From assembly GCA_900299255.1 (NCBI GenBank), contig OMJB01000036.1, positions 1-34,448 of the forward strand: DNA of 34,448 nt. Direction: 5' to 3'. Of this stretch, positions 14,603-23,674 are shown piece after piece. The position numbers were made by a program, and so were the translations under genes. The notes under the pieces are model-generated. The model searched no databases. It saw only the letters and a program-made list of their open reading frames with translations, and was not told where the DNA came from. Within the stretch, counting starts at the first letter, position 1; the number at the start of each line of letters is the position of its first letter. This DNA is from Sphingobacteriales bacterium (GTDB lineage Bacteria > Bacteroidota > Bacteroidia > Chitinophagales > Chitinophagaceae).

Positions 14603-16042
14603 TTATGGGAAAATGCCCAGCTCTTCGTAAGAGATACCAACTTTGTTGATAGCTACGGTGAACGCCGCAGTACGCATATCAGCCTTTCCATTCAGGCTCA
14701 TCCATGCTTCGCGGATTTCGTGGTAAGAACCTATCATAGTGTCTTCCAGGCCAGAGTACACCAGGTCTACCTCATCAGGGCCGTGTAGTATCTGCTTCCT
14801 TTCGATATCAGTTACTCTTTTGCCAGTAAGGCTTTCTACTGATTTCAAAATGGTATCGTTCTGATTTTCACTAAAACGCTTGTCCATGCGGCCAAAACGT
14901 ACGTGGCTCAGATTTTTCAGCCACTCGAAGTATGAAACCGTAACCCCACCAGCGTTCAGGTACATATCTGGTACTACAATTACTCCTTTCTTGTTCAGGA
15001 TTTCATCTGCTTCAGGTGTCAGCGGACCATTAGCAGCCTCACCAATGATCTTAGCCTGAATGCGTCCGGCATTGCTGCCATTGATTACGTTTTCGAGTGC
15101 GGCAGGAATCAGGATATCGCATGGCAATTCCAATGTAGCAGCACTGCTGTCAATGTTTTTTGCTCCGGGATAATTATGCAGATGGCCTGTTGTTTTTCGG
15201 TGTTCAACAACCTTATAAATATCCAGGCCTTTTTCGTCATAAATGCCACCTTCGTGTTCAGCAAGGCCAACAATAGTAGCACCTGCATCAAAGAAGAACT
15301 TAGCAGCATGATAACCCACGTTTCCAAGCCCCTGAACAATTACTTTTTTGCCTTCCAGCCCAGTGGCCATTCCTATCTTCTGCATATCCTTAGCAATGTT
15401 GCACAATTCACGAATGCCATAGAATACACCCAGTCCGGTAGCTTCAGTACGTCCGCGAACGCCCCCCTGAGTTACTGGCTTACCCGTTACGCAAGCCTGT
15501 GCATCTACTTCACCTGGTTTCAGTGAAGCGTAAGTATCAACAATCCAGCTCATTTCACGGCCACCTGTACCATAATCTGGAGCTGGAACGTCAATGCCGG
15601 GGCCAATGAAATTCTTTTTTACGAGTTCACTCGCATAACGGCGTGTGATCTTCTCAAGTTCGAACACTGAATAATTCTTCGGGTTGATCTTTATGCCTCC
15701 TTTTGCACCACCAAAAGGTACGTTTACGATAGCACATTTATAAGTCATCAGAGATGCAAGCGCCATTACTTCATCCTGGTTCACGTCCATACTATAACGG
15801 ATACCGCCTTTGCAGGGTAGTTTATGGTGTGAGTGCTGCACACGATAAGCTTCAATTACCTCTATTTTTTCACCGATACGCACCGGGAATTTCATACTGT
15901 ATACCGAATTACAGGCTTTTATCTGTTCAAGGATACCTGATTCGAAACGGGTAAATTTAGCAGCTTTATCAAAGTTGCGTTCCACACCCTGAAAAAAGCT
16001 GTAATGAGCTTCCTGGGCTTGCTGAGCAGTTACTTTTTCCAC
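14603..16042 (-). CDS. gdhA: Glu/Leu/Phe/Val dehydrogenase (glutamate dehydrogenase)
   Basis: 479 residues. It catalyses reversible oxidative deamination, most likely of glutamate to 2-oxoglutarate and ammonia. Substrate-site lysines are Lys78 (PCKGGIRY) and Lys102, and the catalytic pair is Lys114 (FGGAKGGI) and Asp156 ([10 protein letters not shown]). The nucleotide-binding loop GLGNVG is at 238-243. The length slightly exceeds the classic 420-450-residue hexameric enzymes. No in-frame ATG exists near the start, so GTG at 16042 is used. It lies 33 bases downstream of the CcmD-like gene on the same strand, so it is probably co-transcribed with ccmC and ccmD. Whether it uses NAD or NADP, and glutamate or a branched amino acid, cannot be decided by eye. 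Confidence 0.93.
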   Translation of the reverse strand: MEKVTAQQAQEAHYSFFQGVERNFDKAAKFTRFESGILEQIKACNSVYSMKFPVRIGEKIEVIEAYRVQHSHHKLPCKGGIRYSMDVNQDEVMALASLMTYKCAIVNVPFGGAKGGIKINPKNYSVFELEKITRRYASELVKKNFIGPGIDVPAPDYGTGGREMSWIVDTYASLKPGEVDAQACVTGKPVTQGGVRGRTEATGLGVFYGIRELCNIAKDMQKIGMATGLEGKKVIVQGLGNVGYHAAKFFFDAGATIVGLAEHEGGIYDEKGLDIYKVVEHRKTTGHLHNYPGAKNIDSSAATLELPCDILIPAALENVINGSNAGRIQAKIIGEAANGPLTPEADEILNKKGVIVVPDMYLNAGGVTVSYFEWLKNLSHVRFGRMDKRFSENQNDTILKSVESLTGKRVTDIERKQILHGPDEVDLVYSGLEDTMIGSYHEIREAWMSLNGKADMRTAAFTVAINKVGISYEELGIFP

Positions 16043-16075
16043 CTTCTCTTTTTTATTTGTGTTATTAAATTAAAA

Positions 16076-16279
16076 TTATTTTTCTTTTTCCATTTTGCTG
16101 ATCTTCCGGTCCAAATATACCAGAAATGCAAAAATTCCCGCAAAGATAGTAGCTAATACCATAACCACAACGTAAATTTTACCGTTCGAGCGGAGGGTGT
16201 CTGCCATCTCAGTTTCGGCATTTGCGGCAAGTCTAGTTATTAGTAATATATATATGGTTGACGTGATTCTTTTGAGCAT
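16076..16279 (-). CDS. CcmD-like small membrane protein
   Basis: 67 residues from the ATG at 16279. A hydrophobic N-terminal segment (about 5-20) precedes a single membrane helix (VYVV-like stretch about 35-56) and ends in a charged tail, YLDRKISKMEKEK. The helix followed by YLDRKI matches the short CcmD-family proteins of Bacteroidota. CcmD supports release of haem-loaded CcmE from the CcmABC haem-handling complex. The position directly downstream of ccmC supports the call. Confidence 0.78.
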   Translation of the reverse strand: MLKRITSTIYILLITRLAANAETEMADTLRSNGKIYVVVMVLATIFAGIFAFLVYLDRKISKMEKEK

Positions 16280-16333
16280 ATTATCCGGAGTTTAAAAAGA
16301 ATAGTTTTGAGGTTGTTAATCAACAGGTTTCAG

Positions 16334-16999
16334 TTACAAATCATTTTCACGTTTGTACTTAACAAGCCCGATCCTGATGTTCAGCGACGATATCCACAGT
16401 CCCAGCAATATCCATCCGGGTACAGCAGCGTAAAAAACAAGCCGCATATATTTATCCAGGTCGTATTGTTTAAAAGCAGGGTTGCCTCCGTTGCCGGGAT
16501 GCAGAGAGTCTACCATTCTGGGCATAATGAATATCAGCGGTATCATCATAGCAAATGCAAATACATTGTACACAGCACTGATTTTCGCTTTTTTCTCTTC
16601 GTCTTTCAATCCGCCGCGTAAAATGGTGTAGGCAAAATAAATCAGCATGCACATGGCGGTTCCCAGTTCTTTCGGGTCATTGCTCCAGGCGGCGCCCCAG
16701 GTAAACTGAGCCCATTCCATGCCAGTACACATGCCTAATATGCTGAAGAAAATGCCAGTATTCGTATACTGAACGGCATAGATGTCATCTATCAGATTGC
16801 CTGTGCGTAAAAATTTGATTGAATACCAGAATGCGCAGCCAAAAAGAACGATCATAGTAAACCACATGGGTACATGAAAGTACAGGTTGCGGATGGTCTC
16901 ATTGAGTATATCCAGCCGGGGTACTGGCATCAGGAATCCACCTACCACGGTATACCCCACCAACAACAGACAGCCTATTTTCCACCACCAGTTACGCAT
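16334..16999 (-). CDS. ccmC: Cytochrome c biogenesis protein CcmC (haem handling)
   Basis: 221 residues with about six membrane helices. The tryptophan-rich haem-binding motif reads WGAAWSNDPKE (101-111), the WWD-type motif in the form seen in Bacteroidota CcmC. It is flanked by the two expected external haem-ligand histidines, His42 (YFHVP) and His167 (SLHPG). The protein presents haem to the chaperone CcmE for c-type cytochrome maturation. The ATG at 16999 is preceded closely by an exact -7 promoter element. The neighbours downstream are ccmD and gdhA. ccmA, ccmB, ccmE and ccmF are not in the window. Confidence 0.93.
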   Translation of the reverse strand: MRNWWWKIGCLLLVGYTVVGGFLMPVPRLDILNETIRNLYFHVPMWFTMIVLFGCAFWYSIKFLRTGNLIDDIYAVQYTNTGIFFSILGMCTGMEWAQFTWGAAWSNDPKELGTAMCMLIYFAYTILRGGLKDEEKKAKISAVYNVFAFAMMIPLIFIMPRMVDSLHPGNGGNPAFKQYDLDKYMRLVFYAAVPGWILLGLWISSLNIRIGLVKYKRENDL

Positions 17000-17022
17000 C
17001 AGTGATTTTCAGAGATTTTTTG

Positions 17023-17030
17023 CAAAAGTA
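17023..17030 (-). promoter_or_regulatory. -7 element of the ccmC-ccmD-gdhA unit
   Basis: TACTTTTG on the minus strand is an exact TAnnTTTG match, about 25 nt upstream of the ccmC ATG. No clear -33 element was found. Confidence 0.4.
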
Positions 17031-17108
17031 ATTCTTTGCAGGTAACCATGAAATGATAATTTTTAAGCCCGCACATCTGTAAATAGGGCATTTGAACTGA
17101 AAATAACA

Positions 17109-18890
17109 TTAAAAGAAAAAATGCCTCCTTTCAAGCAGTTTTGCAGCAATTCTCCGCCTCGCGCCTTTTGCATTGTATGGCTCAGTTCTGGTGAATCGTT
17201 TAATACCCATCAGCATCATTCGCTGCTCATCCCCCTCCGCAAACGAATTGATTGCAGTTTTGCCGGCATGGTGTATCCTGTCGGCTGCATCATAAATAAA
17301 AGTACGGGCAATATCAGCGGCAATAGCGGCATCGGTATGGCCGGTATTGTGCATTTTTACCGCCCTTATGAGTGTGCTTTCTGCCTGGAACGTATCAATG
17401 AGCATATCAGACAGGTTCATTAAAATCTCCTGTTCTGTTTCCAGCTGCATCATTAATTTCTGAGCTGCGGCACCTGCACACATTAGTATTGCTTTTTTGA
17501 AATTTTCTACCGTTTTTATTTCGGGTGCAAATAGTGTATCGCTACTGCTCAGGTCAGGGATACTTACAAGTTCCTTCTGAATAGCCATTGCCGGCGCCAT
17601 AATATTGATTCTGCCTTTCATGGCACGTTTCAGGTACATATCCAGCACCAGCAATCTGTTGATCTCATTGGTGCCTTCAAATATTCTGTTGATGCGGCTG
17701 TCTCGGTATGCCCTTGAGATGTTGTACTCATCAGAATATCCGTTTCCGCCGTGTATCTGCACGCCTTCGTCTACAACGTAATTCAGGCATTCTGAACCCA
17801 GTACCTTGAGCATAGCACATTCAATGGCATATTCCTCAGCTGCGCCCAGCAGGGCATCGGCTTCGCGGCCTGCATTTTTCAGTTCCTGCTCTTTGTTTTC
17901 AATCCACTGCGCTGTGCGGTAAAGTGAACTTTCGCTTGCAAATATGCGTATGGCACTTTCGGCCAGTTTGTGCTGTATTGCTCCAAAACTGGATATAGGC
18001 ACATGAAACTGCTCGCGGGTTGTAGCATAGCTGATTGTGGTTTTCAACGCAAGCTTAGCCCCTCCGGTCGCCGCAGCACATAATTTAAGCCGCCCGATAT
18101 TCAGGATATTGAACGCGATTATGTGCCCTTTGCCTTTTTCTCCCAGAAGGTTGCCGGCAGGTATTGTACAGTTTTCGAAAAACAACTGGCGTGTGCTGGA
18201 TCCTTTGATACCCATTTTGTGTTCTTCTTCGCCAAATGAAAGGCCTGGTGTGTTTCGCTCAACAATAAAAGCACTGAATTCTGAACCGCCTATTTTTGCG
18301 AAAACAGTGAACACGTCAGCAAAGCCTGAATTGGTAATCCAAATCTTCTGGCCGTTGAGCGTGTAGGCAGTACCGTCTTCACTCAGTGTTGCAGTTGTTT
18401 TAGCTGCAAGCGCATCCGATCCTGATCCAGGCTCTGTGAGCGCATAGGCACCCTTCATTTCGCCCGTAGCCAGTTTTGGGATATATTTTTGTTTTTGTTC
18501 CTCTGTGCCGAAATACAATATGGGCAGAGACCCTATTCCGTTGTGTGCAGCCATTGCTACTGCAAACGAGTGGCCACCACCAAGGCATTCATTTACAAGC
18601 GTTGCGGTAACAAAGTCTTTGCCAAGCCCACCATATGCCTCAGGAAATGCCGCACCCAGGAGTCCAAGGCTTCCCGCTTTTTCCAGAAGTGACTGCATCA
18701 GGCCTTCTTTCCTTTCATCTATTGCAACGAGGTTGGGCAGCACTTCTTTCTCCAGAAACTCATTGCACATGTCAATGATCATGTGCTGTTCTTCGTTGAG
18801 GTCTTCAGGTGTAAAAGTATTATCAGGAGTTGATGCCTGAATCAAAAAACCACCACCGGTAATTGAAGAAGAAAGAGGCTGCGTTTCCAT
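17109..18890 (-). CDS. Acyl-CoA dehydrogenase, long (VLCAD-like)
   Basis: 593 residues. It oxidises acyl-CoA to trans-2-enoyl-CoA with FAD, the first step of fatty-acid beta-oxidation. The FAD/substrate motifs YALTEPGSGSDA (149-160) and WITNSG (184-189) are intact, and the catalytic base is Glu405 in FEGTNEI. QIHGGNGY is at 378-385. An extra C-terminal region of about 170 residues beyond the core resembles the long VLCAD/ACAD9-like architecture rather than short 380-residue enzymes. The product is a substrate for the PhaJ-like hydratase encoded at the left of the window, suggesting a fatty-acid to PHA route (inference). A promoter with both elements lies just upstream. Confidence 0.93.
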   Translation of the reverse strand: METQPLSSSITGGGFLIQASTPDNTFTPEDLNEEQHMIIDMCNEFLEKEVLPNLVAIDERKEGLMQSLLEKAGSLGLLGAAFPEAYGGLGKDFVTATLVNECLGGGHSFAVAMAAHNGIGSLPILYFGTEEQKQKYIPKLATGEMKGAYALTEPGSGSDALAAKTTATLSEDGTAYTLNGQKIWITNSGFADVFTVFAKIGGSEFSAFIVERNTPGLSFGEEEHKMGIKGSSTRQLFFENCTIPAGNLLGEKGKGHIIAFNILNIGRLKLCAAATGGAKLALKTTISYATTREQFHVPISSFGAIQHKLAESAIRIFASESSLYRTAQWIENKEQELKNAGREADALLGAAEEYAIECAMLKVLGSECLNYVVDEGVQIHGGNGYSDEYNISRAYRDSRINRIFEGTNEINRLLVLDMYLKRAMKGRINIMAPAMAIQKELVSIPDLSSSDTLFAPEIKTVENFKKAILMCAGAAAQKLMMQLETEQEILMNLSDMLIDTFQAESTLIRAVKMHNTGHTDAAIAADIARTFIYDAADRIHHAGKTAINSFAEGDEQRMMLMGIKRFTRTEPYNAKGARRRIAAKLLERRHFFF

Positions 18891-18904
18891 TTTTAGTCTT
18901 TTTA

Positions 18905-18933
18905 CAAAGCTATTAATTATACCAATTGAACAA
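18905..18933 (-). promoter_or_regulatory. Promoter of the acyl-CoA dehydrogenase gene
   Basis: On the minus strand, TTG (complement of 18931-18933), 18 bases, then TAGCTTTG (complement of 18905-18912). The -7 element matches TAnnTTTG exactly, and the -33 TTG has the expected spacing. It lies 15 bases from the ATG. Confidence 0.5.
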
Positions 18934-19040
18934 CCGTTAATTTTCCTGACTTTGCTCAGTTTCAGTGCTCGCTAAGTACGGGCACTTTTTTGCCTGCCAA
19001 TAAACTTCTTCTGAGGAAACTGGTCTAATGATTATATTAT

Positions 19041-19048
19041 TATCTTTG
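19041..19048 (+). promoter_or_regulatory. -7 element upstream of the beta-barrel gene
   Basis: TATCTTTG matches TAnnTTTG exactly and lies 26 bases before the ATG at 19074. No convincing -33 element is visible. Confidence 0.4.
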
Positions 19049-19073
19049 AAACACATTTAATTTATTCCTGCTA

Positions 19074-19928
19074 ATGCGGAAGCTTTTTGTTATATTCTCG
19101 GTTATATCAGCGTTTATTGTTTTGCCCGGAGCCTCCTTTGCACAGCGTTCGTCAGGCAATTTTGAAGCTGACGGAGAAGATGATCCTTATGACTTCAAAT
19201 CCTTCTTCATGTTTGGCGTCAACTTTTTAAGTGACAATGTATCAATGGGAAGAAAGGATACTGTTGCGGTACCATACATCACTCCTTATATTGGGTATCA
19301 CCATAAGTCGGGGTTTTATGCCAAACTCAGCGTTTCTGATGCCCCTTCAAAAAGCAGAATTGACCTGCTGACGCTGGAAGCCGGTTACGAACATTCTTTT
19401 GGAGAACATGTGAACACCGGATTGAGTGCTGAGAAATATTTCTATAACAAGAATTCTACCAGCATCAGAGGAAATGCGAAAGCCGGGGCAGGGGCATTTG
19501 TACAGTACGCTAACAATTGGGTCGAGCCACAACTTAATGTGAATCTCGACTTCTATAAAAAAACAGACTATTCTGTTGGGCTGATGCTGGACCATGATTT
19601 TAAATTGCTGGACAATACATTGCACATTATTCCGCAGGCAGTGGCTTATGCAGGGACACAGAATTTTTACAACGAGTATTTTGTAAACCGTATAGCTAAA
19701 AAAGACAAAACATTTAAAAAGGACGTATTGGCTGATGCAGGCAAATTCAAATTACTGGATTATGAATTCAGCCTTAAAGCTACATACCGGGTGGGGAAGT
19801 GGCTTTTTACTGCCATTCCTACCTATGTCATACCAGTCAATGCATTAACAGTAAATTTTCCTAAACAGACATTCACTGAAAAGCTATCAAACAGCTTTTT
19901 TGTAGAACTGGATATTTGCCACCGCTGA
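19074..19928 (+). CDS. Uncharacterised outer-membrane beta-barrel protein
   Basis: 284 residues. A Sec signal peptide ends near ASFAQRS. The mature part shows repeated amphipathic strands with alternating aromatic residues (for example YITPYIGYHHKSGFYAKLSV, TLEAGYEHSF, QLNVNLDFYKK and KATYRVGKWLFTAIPTYV), as in small outer-membrane barrels of Bacteroidota. It ends in FFVELDICHR rather than a terminal aromatic residue. No family is recognised. It is a single gene converging tail to tail with the DUF4292-like gene, with only two bases between the stop codons. Confidence 0.78.
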   Translation: MRKLFVIFSVISAFIVLPGASFAQRSSGNFEADGEDDPYDFKSFFMFGVNFLSDNVSMGRKDTVAVPYITPYIGYHHKSGFYAKLSVSDAPSKSRIDLLTLEAGYEHSFGEHVNTGLSAEKYFYNKNSTSIRGNAKAGAGAFVQYANNWVEPQLNVNLDFYKKTDYSVGLMLDHDFKLLDNTLHIIPQAVAYAGTQNFYNEYFVNRIAKKDKTFKKDVLADAGKFKLLDYEFSLKATYRVGKWLFTAIPTYVIPVNALTVNFPKQTFTEKLSNSFFVELDICHR

Positions 19929-19930
19929 TA

Positions 19931-20818
19931 CTATTGCTCCTTGATAGTATAGCTCTTGGGTATCGAGAATGGAAAATCCATTGCGTCGTCGAAACTGAAT
20001 TTTACAAAGTTCATTTCCAACGAATAAACATCATTGCCATTTTGAATTTTAAGTTCCCGTCCGGTAGACAGCTTTCTGGAATCGCTTGATTCGTAACTGT
20101 TGTAGTTTGTTGTGGCGGTAGGCCCTGAAATGCTATGGGTGCGTAGCTGTGCATAAGTGAGCGTGCTGTCAGATTTGTTGTACAGCAGTTCCTGCACATA
20201 ACTAGAATCTTCTACTCTGGCCGACCATTTGCCATTCAGTTCCGTCACTTCTGTTATTTCTCCCCCTCTCAGCGGCTCCCCTATAATCAGATTCTGAAGT
20301 GAGCTGAAGTCAACTTTTGATGGCAGTATCTTTGCCGCACTGGCCAGCGGAACACAGGTCGCAGTTTTTTGCAACATGTTTACCATAAAAAAGCTGTCGC
20401 GCGTTATTAGTATTTTGGCAAAGGAAATGCCTCCCAGTGCTGTTACATTTACCCAGATAACACTATCCTTTCTGATTCTGAAGTGGGCCGTGAAATCCTG
20501 TTTGTCGTCGGGGGCTTCCATTTTCATTTTCGCCCTGCCTATAAAAGTATTAAACTGCAGCCTTTTGTTCCATACCGGCCTGAACTGATCAATCAGTTTA
20601 ACCAGGTGCTGCAGGCTATCATTGTTGCTGATGGCAGAGTCCGGCTGAGGAAGAACCGCCACCCGGTTTTTGGTGAGCCCGTTTGAATCTGTATTGTTGT
20701 GAATTACATGCCAAACATATACTTCAGGCTTCTTGCCTGCTACCAGTTTCTTAAACGAGCATGAATACAGATAACATGAAAGCAATAAAAAAAGGGTACC
20801 CAGGGCAGTTCTATTCAT
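19931..20818 (-). CDS. DUF4292-like lipoprotein
   Basis: 295 residues from the ATG at 20818. The lipobox YLYSC puts the lipidated cysteine at residue 20. The mature domain contains FNTFIGRAKMKMEAPDDKQ, FRIRKDSVIWVNVTALGG and ILITRDSFFMVNM, characteristic of DUF4292 proteins, which resemble LolB/LppX-like lipid or lipoprotein carriers (fold inference). An AAGGA sequence sits just upstream of the ATG, which overlaps the end of the TPR gene by 8 bases, indicating translational coupling. In relatives this gene often precedes an EnvC-like murein hydrolase activator; here the convergent barrel gene follows instead. A GTG at 20833 is a weaker start. Confidence 0.85.
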   Translation of the reverse strand: MNRTALGTLFLLLSCYLYSCSFKKLVAGKKPEVYVWHVIHNNTDSNGLTKNRVAVLPQPDSAISNNDSLQHLVKLIDQFRPVWNKRLQFNTFIGRAKMKMEAPDDKQDFTAHFRIRKDSVIWVNVTALGGISFAKILITRDSFFMVNMLQKTATCVPLASAAKILPSKVDFSSLQNLIIGEPLRGGEITEVTELNGKWSARVEDSSYVQELLYNKSDSTLTYAQLRTHSISGPTATTNYNSYESSDSRKLSTGRELKIQNGNDVYSLEMNFVKFSFDDAMDFPFSIPKSYTIKEQ

Positions 20819-22562
20819 ACAATTTTCCTTCACTTATTTTTTTATCCAGAAACAGATCTTCACCGCCGCCCAGTGCTTTAGCTTTCTTCCAGTATTCAAT
20901 TGCTTTTTCCTTTTCATTCAATTGGAAGCAAATGTTGCCGAGATGGTCAAAAAGAGTAGCGTCTGCTTTATCGCCCATAAGCTTTACTGCACGTTCCACC
21001 ATATCCCTTGCCTTCAGGAAATTCCCCTGCCTGTATAGTATCCAGCCATAAGTATCCAGAAAAGTTGCCTCTTCCGGCCTCAGTTCCAGCGATTTTTTCG
21101 ACATTTTTTCAGCGTAATCCAGCCTTACGCCTCTTACTGAAAGATAATAACTGTAGTTGTTCAGAACAGAAGCATTATCAGGGTCAATAGAAAGTGCCTT
21201 TTCAAATGTTTTGTCAGACAGGTCGTATTGTTTATTCACATTGTATTCATCAGCCAGAAGAGAATACATGGCACCCAAAACTGGTTTGTCGTTTTCAGGC
21301 TGCATGTCTATGGCTCGTTTTCCTGCAATGATGGCCCGGGCGTAGTCTTTTTTGTTCATGTGCCCAATGCTGTTGTAGTAATGAACCTTGGCAACATTTG
21401 GGAACAGGCGCATAGCTTTCTCACTGTACCTGATCAGTGAATCAGCGTCTTTTTTATCAGTATAGCCCGCCATCAATCGCTCCCACGAATTGAAATTGCC
21501 CGGCTTTATCTGTATGGATCTTTTAAGAGCAGATGCTGCACTGTCCGGTTTGTTGTTGGCATAAAGAAAAGATGAGTAGATGAACTGTACCTGTGCATCA
21601 TCCTCATGCTGGCTTACTATCTGCCGCATTAGAGGAAGGCCTCTTACTCCCATAACTGAATCATTGGGCAGCGTCTGTATATATTCATTAAAGAGTTGAA
21701 GCTTGCTCTCTGCATCAATAGTTTTGTTTTCTATAATTTTGCCGATGCATTTCAAGTAAGCTACAGTGTCTCCAGCTTTAATGTAGTTGTCTGCAGTACC
21801 CACCTGAATAAAAATATCGTCAGGTATTATTTTTCTGCCGTTTTCATATACCTCTTTGGCTTTTTCCGGTTGTTTATTGCTTTCATAAAGGTCTGCCAGC
21901 ATTCTGTAGTACCTGCCGGTTTTTGGCTCTTTGGCAATCAGGCCCTTAACAATCTGAGCTGCTTTGTCCAGATCGTTCATACTGAGGTAAACCTGCATCT
22001 TTCTCAACAGTATTTCCTCATCATTTCCATGGCTTAGCAAGGCCTTGTCCATATATTTCAGCGCCTCATCAAACTTTTTGGCTTTGCTGTAATATTCTGC
22101 TGCTATAAGCGGATAGCTTAAATCATCCGGGTTGGCAACAATCAGCTCAGCAACCATGTCTCCTGCTTCTTTAAATGCACCACGGTCGGCCAGCAGTGAG
22201 GCATACTGTTCTTTATACCATTTATTAGAAGGGTTCAGCGCCATTGCTTTTTTAATGTACTCTTCGGCTTTGTCTGTTTTTCTGTTTCCGTAGCTGATTT
22301 TCGATAGTTCATACCATACAGCAGGTATATCCGGACGGGCTGCCGCATATTTTTCAAATAACTCAGCTGCTTTTTTGTCGTCGTCATGCATCTTTGCCTT
22401 CATGGCGTCAAAAAACAACTGGTCAGACAGGGCGTTTCTGCCCGCCTTTGACATATCTATATTTGAGTCGATTCCTTCAGGCTGGCAATACGAATGCACC
22501 GGTGCAAAAACACCGGAACTAATAAAAACAATAAAGAATACTACAACTCGCTGCAGGCTCAT
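20811..22562 (-). CDS. Secreted/periplasmic TPR-repeat protein
   Basis: 583 residues. A hydrophobic signal segment (about 5-22) precedes an array of about a dozen tetratricopeptide repeats, recognisable by patterns such as AEEYIKKAMALNPSNKWY, ALKYMDKALLSHGN, SDKTFEKALSIDPDNA and ARDMVERAVKLMGDKA. TPR arrays are protein-protein interaction scaffolds. The ATG overlaps the stop of the upstream nucleotidyltransferase gene (ATGA, 22559-22562), and its own stop overlaps the DUF4292-like start, so the three genes form a tightly coupled operon. A role in envelope assembly is suggested only by these neighbours. Confidence 0.9.
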   Translation of the reverse strand: MSLQRVVVFFIVFISSGVFAPVHSYCQPEGIDSNIDMSKAGRNALSDQLFFDAMKAKMHDDDKKAAELFEKYAAARPDIPAVWYELSKISYGNRKTDKAEEYIKKAMALNPSNKWYKEQYASLLADRGAFKEAGDMVAELIVANPDDLSYPLIAAEYYSKAKKFDEALKYMDKALLSHGNDEEILLRKMQVYLSMNDLDKAAQIVKGLIAKEPKTGRYYRMLADLYESNKQPEKAKEVYENGRKIIPDDIFIQVGTADNYIKAGDTVAYLKCIGKIIENKTIDAESKLQLFNEYIQTLPNDSVMGVRGLPLMRQIVSQHEDDAQVQFIYSSFLYANNKPDSAASALKRSIQIKPGNFNSWERLMAGYTDKKDADSLIRYSEKAMRLFPNVAKVHYYNSIGHMNKKDYARAIIAGKRAIDMQPENDKPVLGAMYSLLADEYNVNKQYDLSDKTFEKALSIDPDNASVLNNYSYYLSVRGVRLDYAEKMSKKSLELRPEEATFLDTYGWILYRQGNFLKARDMVERAVKLMGDKADATLFDHLGNICFQLNEKEKAIEYWKKAKALGGGEDLFLDKKISEGKLYE

Positions 22563-23566
22563 AAATGTGAAGAAAAATCACCGATGTTCAATTCCTTCGG
22601 TTTATCCATGTAAGTTACACTTTTACCAAGTATTGAATTGTCTATTTGCGCATTTTTAACATTACTGTCAGACTGTATGATACTGTTGGAGATTCTACAG
22701 TCTTCAACGGTTGCTCCTTTTTCCAGCGACACATGCGGCCCAATTACTGAGTTCTTAACCGTTACGTTGTCGCCTATGAAACACGGAGGGATAATGACAG
22801 AGTTTTCAACAACTGCTGTTGGAGACACAAGTGTTTCTGAGTTCTTCTTCAATTCCAGAATGCGCTGGTTGGTATATATAGCTGCATCTTTGTATCCGCA
22901 GTCAAACCATTCGTCTACCTGATCAGTATAAAATTTTACACCGTTGGACAGCATATGAGCCATTGCATCAGTGATCTGGTATTCGCCTTTCAGCATTATG
23001 TTGTTGTCAATCAGGCGCTGTAACTCTTTCTTCAAGCCATCGCCATCTTTAAAATAATATACGCCGATTATTGCATAACAGGGAGCAAGCTCCTGAGGTT
23101 TTTCTACAAAGGCTTCTATTTCGTTATTGTTGTTCAGCTTTGTTACTCCATAGGCACGTGGGTCTTCAACTCGTTGCGTCCATACTATGGCATCTTTATT
23201 TTTATCGATGCTAAACCTGGCATTGAATAGTGTATCAGCAAAAGCGATAAATATATTACCTGTGAGTGTATCACCTGCGCAGAGAATAGCATGAGCAGTA
23301 CCCAGCGGGGTATCCTGATAGCAGATTTTACCTTTTGCACCCAATGTTGCAGCTACCGAAATCAGATGATCTTCTACGGCCTTACCGAAATTAGGCCCGA
23401 TAATAAAAGCTATCTCATCAATTTTTTCGTTGCAAGTGGCTATAATATCCTCAACGAGCCTCTGCACAATTGGTTTGCCGGCTATAGGCAACAGTGGTTT
23501 GGCTGTAGTGAGTGTGTGTGGGCGCATACGCTTGCCCATACCTGCCATTGGAATTATAATGTTCAT
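22559..23566 (-). CDS. Sugar-phosphate nucleotidyltransferase with beta-helix tail
   Basis: 335 residues. The nucleotide-binding signature GMGKRMRPHT (9-18) with Lys23 (AKPLLPIAGKP) identifies a sugar-1-phosphate nucleotidyltransferase of the GlmU/RmlA/GalF superfamily. FADTLF (about 108-113) provides the metal-binding Asp, and EKP (about 155) is the sugar-binding motif. Residues 245-320 carry hexapeptide-like repeats (VENSVIIPPCFIGDNVTVKN and following), forming a left-handed beta helix. It would make an NDP-sugar for glycan or lipopolysaccharide synthesis. The exact sugar is unknown, and the tail is too short to be confident of acetyltransferase activity. It lies 108 bases downstream of dut and is coupled to the TPR gene. 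Confidence 0.9.
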   Translation of the reverse strand: MNIIIPMAGMGKRMRPHTLTTAKPLLPIAGKPIVQRLVEDIIATCNEKIDEIAFIIGPNFGKAVEDHLISVAATLGAKGKICYQDTPLGTAHAILCAGDTLTGNIFIAFADTLFNARFSIDKNKDAIVWTQRVEDPRAYGVTKLNNNNEIEAFVEKPQELAPCYAIIGVYYFKDGDGLKKELQRLIDNNIMLKGEYQITDAMAHMLSNGVKFYTDQVDEWFDCGYKDAAIYTNQRILELKKNSETLVSPTAVVENSVIIPPCFIGDNVTVKNSVIGPHVSLEKGATVEDCRISNSIIQSDSNVKNAQIDNSILGKSVTYMDKPKELNIGDFSSHL

Positions 23567-23674
23567 ATGTACTGTAGTCTGAGTTTAGTTTTGTTTTGAG
23601 AGTATTGTTTTCTTACCGTATTATGCCTTACTTCTTTATTTTATTATCTGAGTAGTAAATGTGCATAATGATTT

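Noticed and set aside
17065-17085. GCCC/GGGC pair between ccmC and the acyl-CoA dehydrogenase gene
   Set aside because: Only four base pairs with a 15-nt loop, although A+T-rich sequence follows on the minus strand. It is too weak to annotate.
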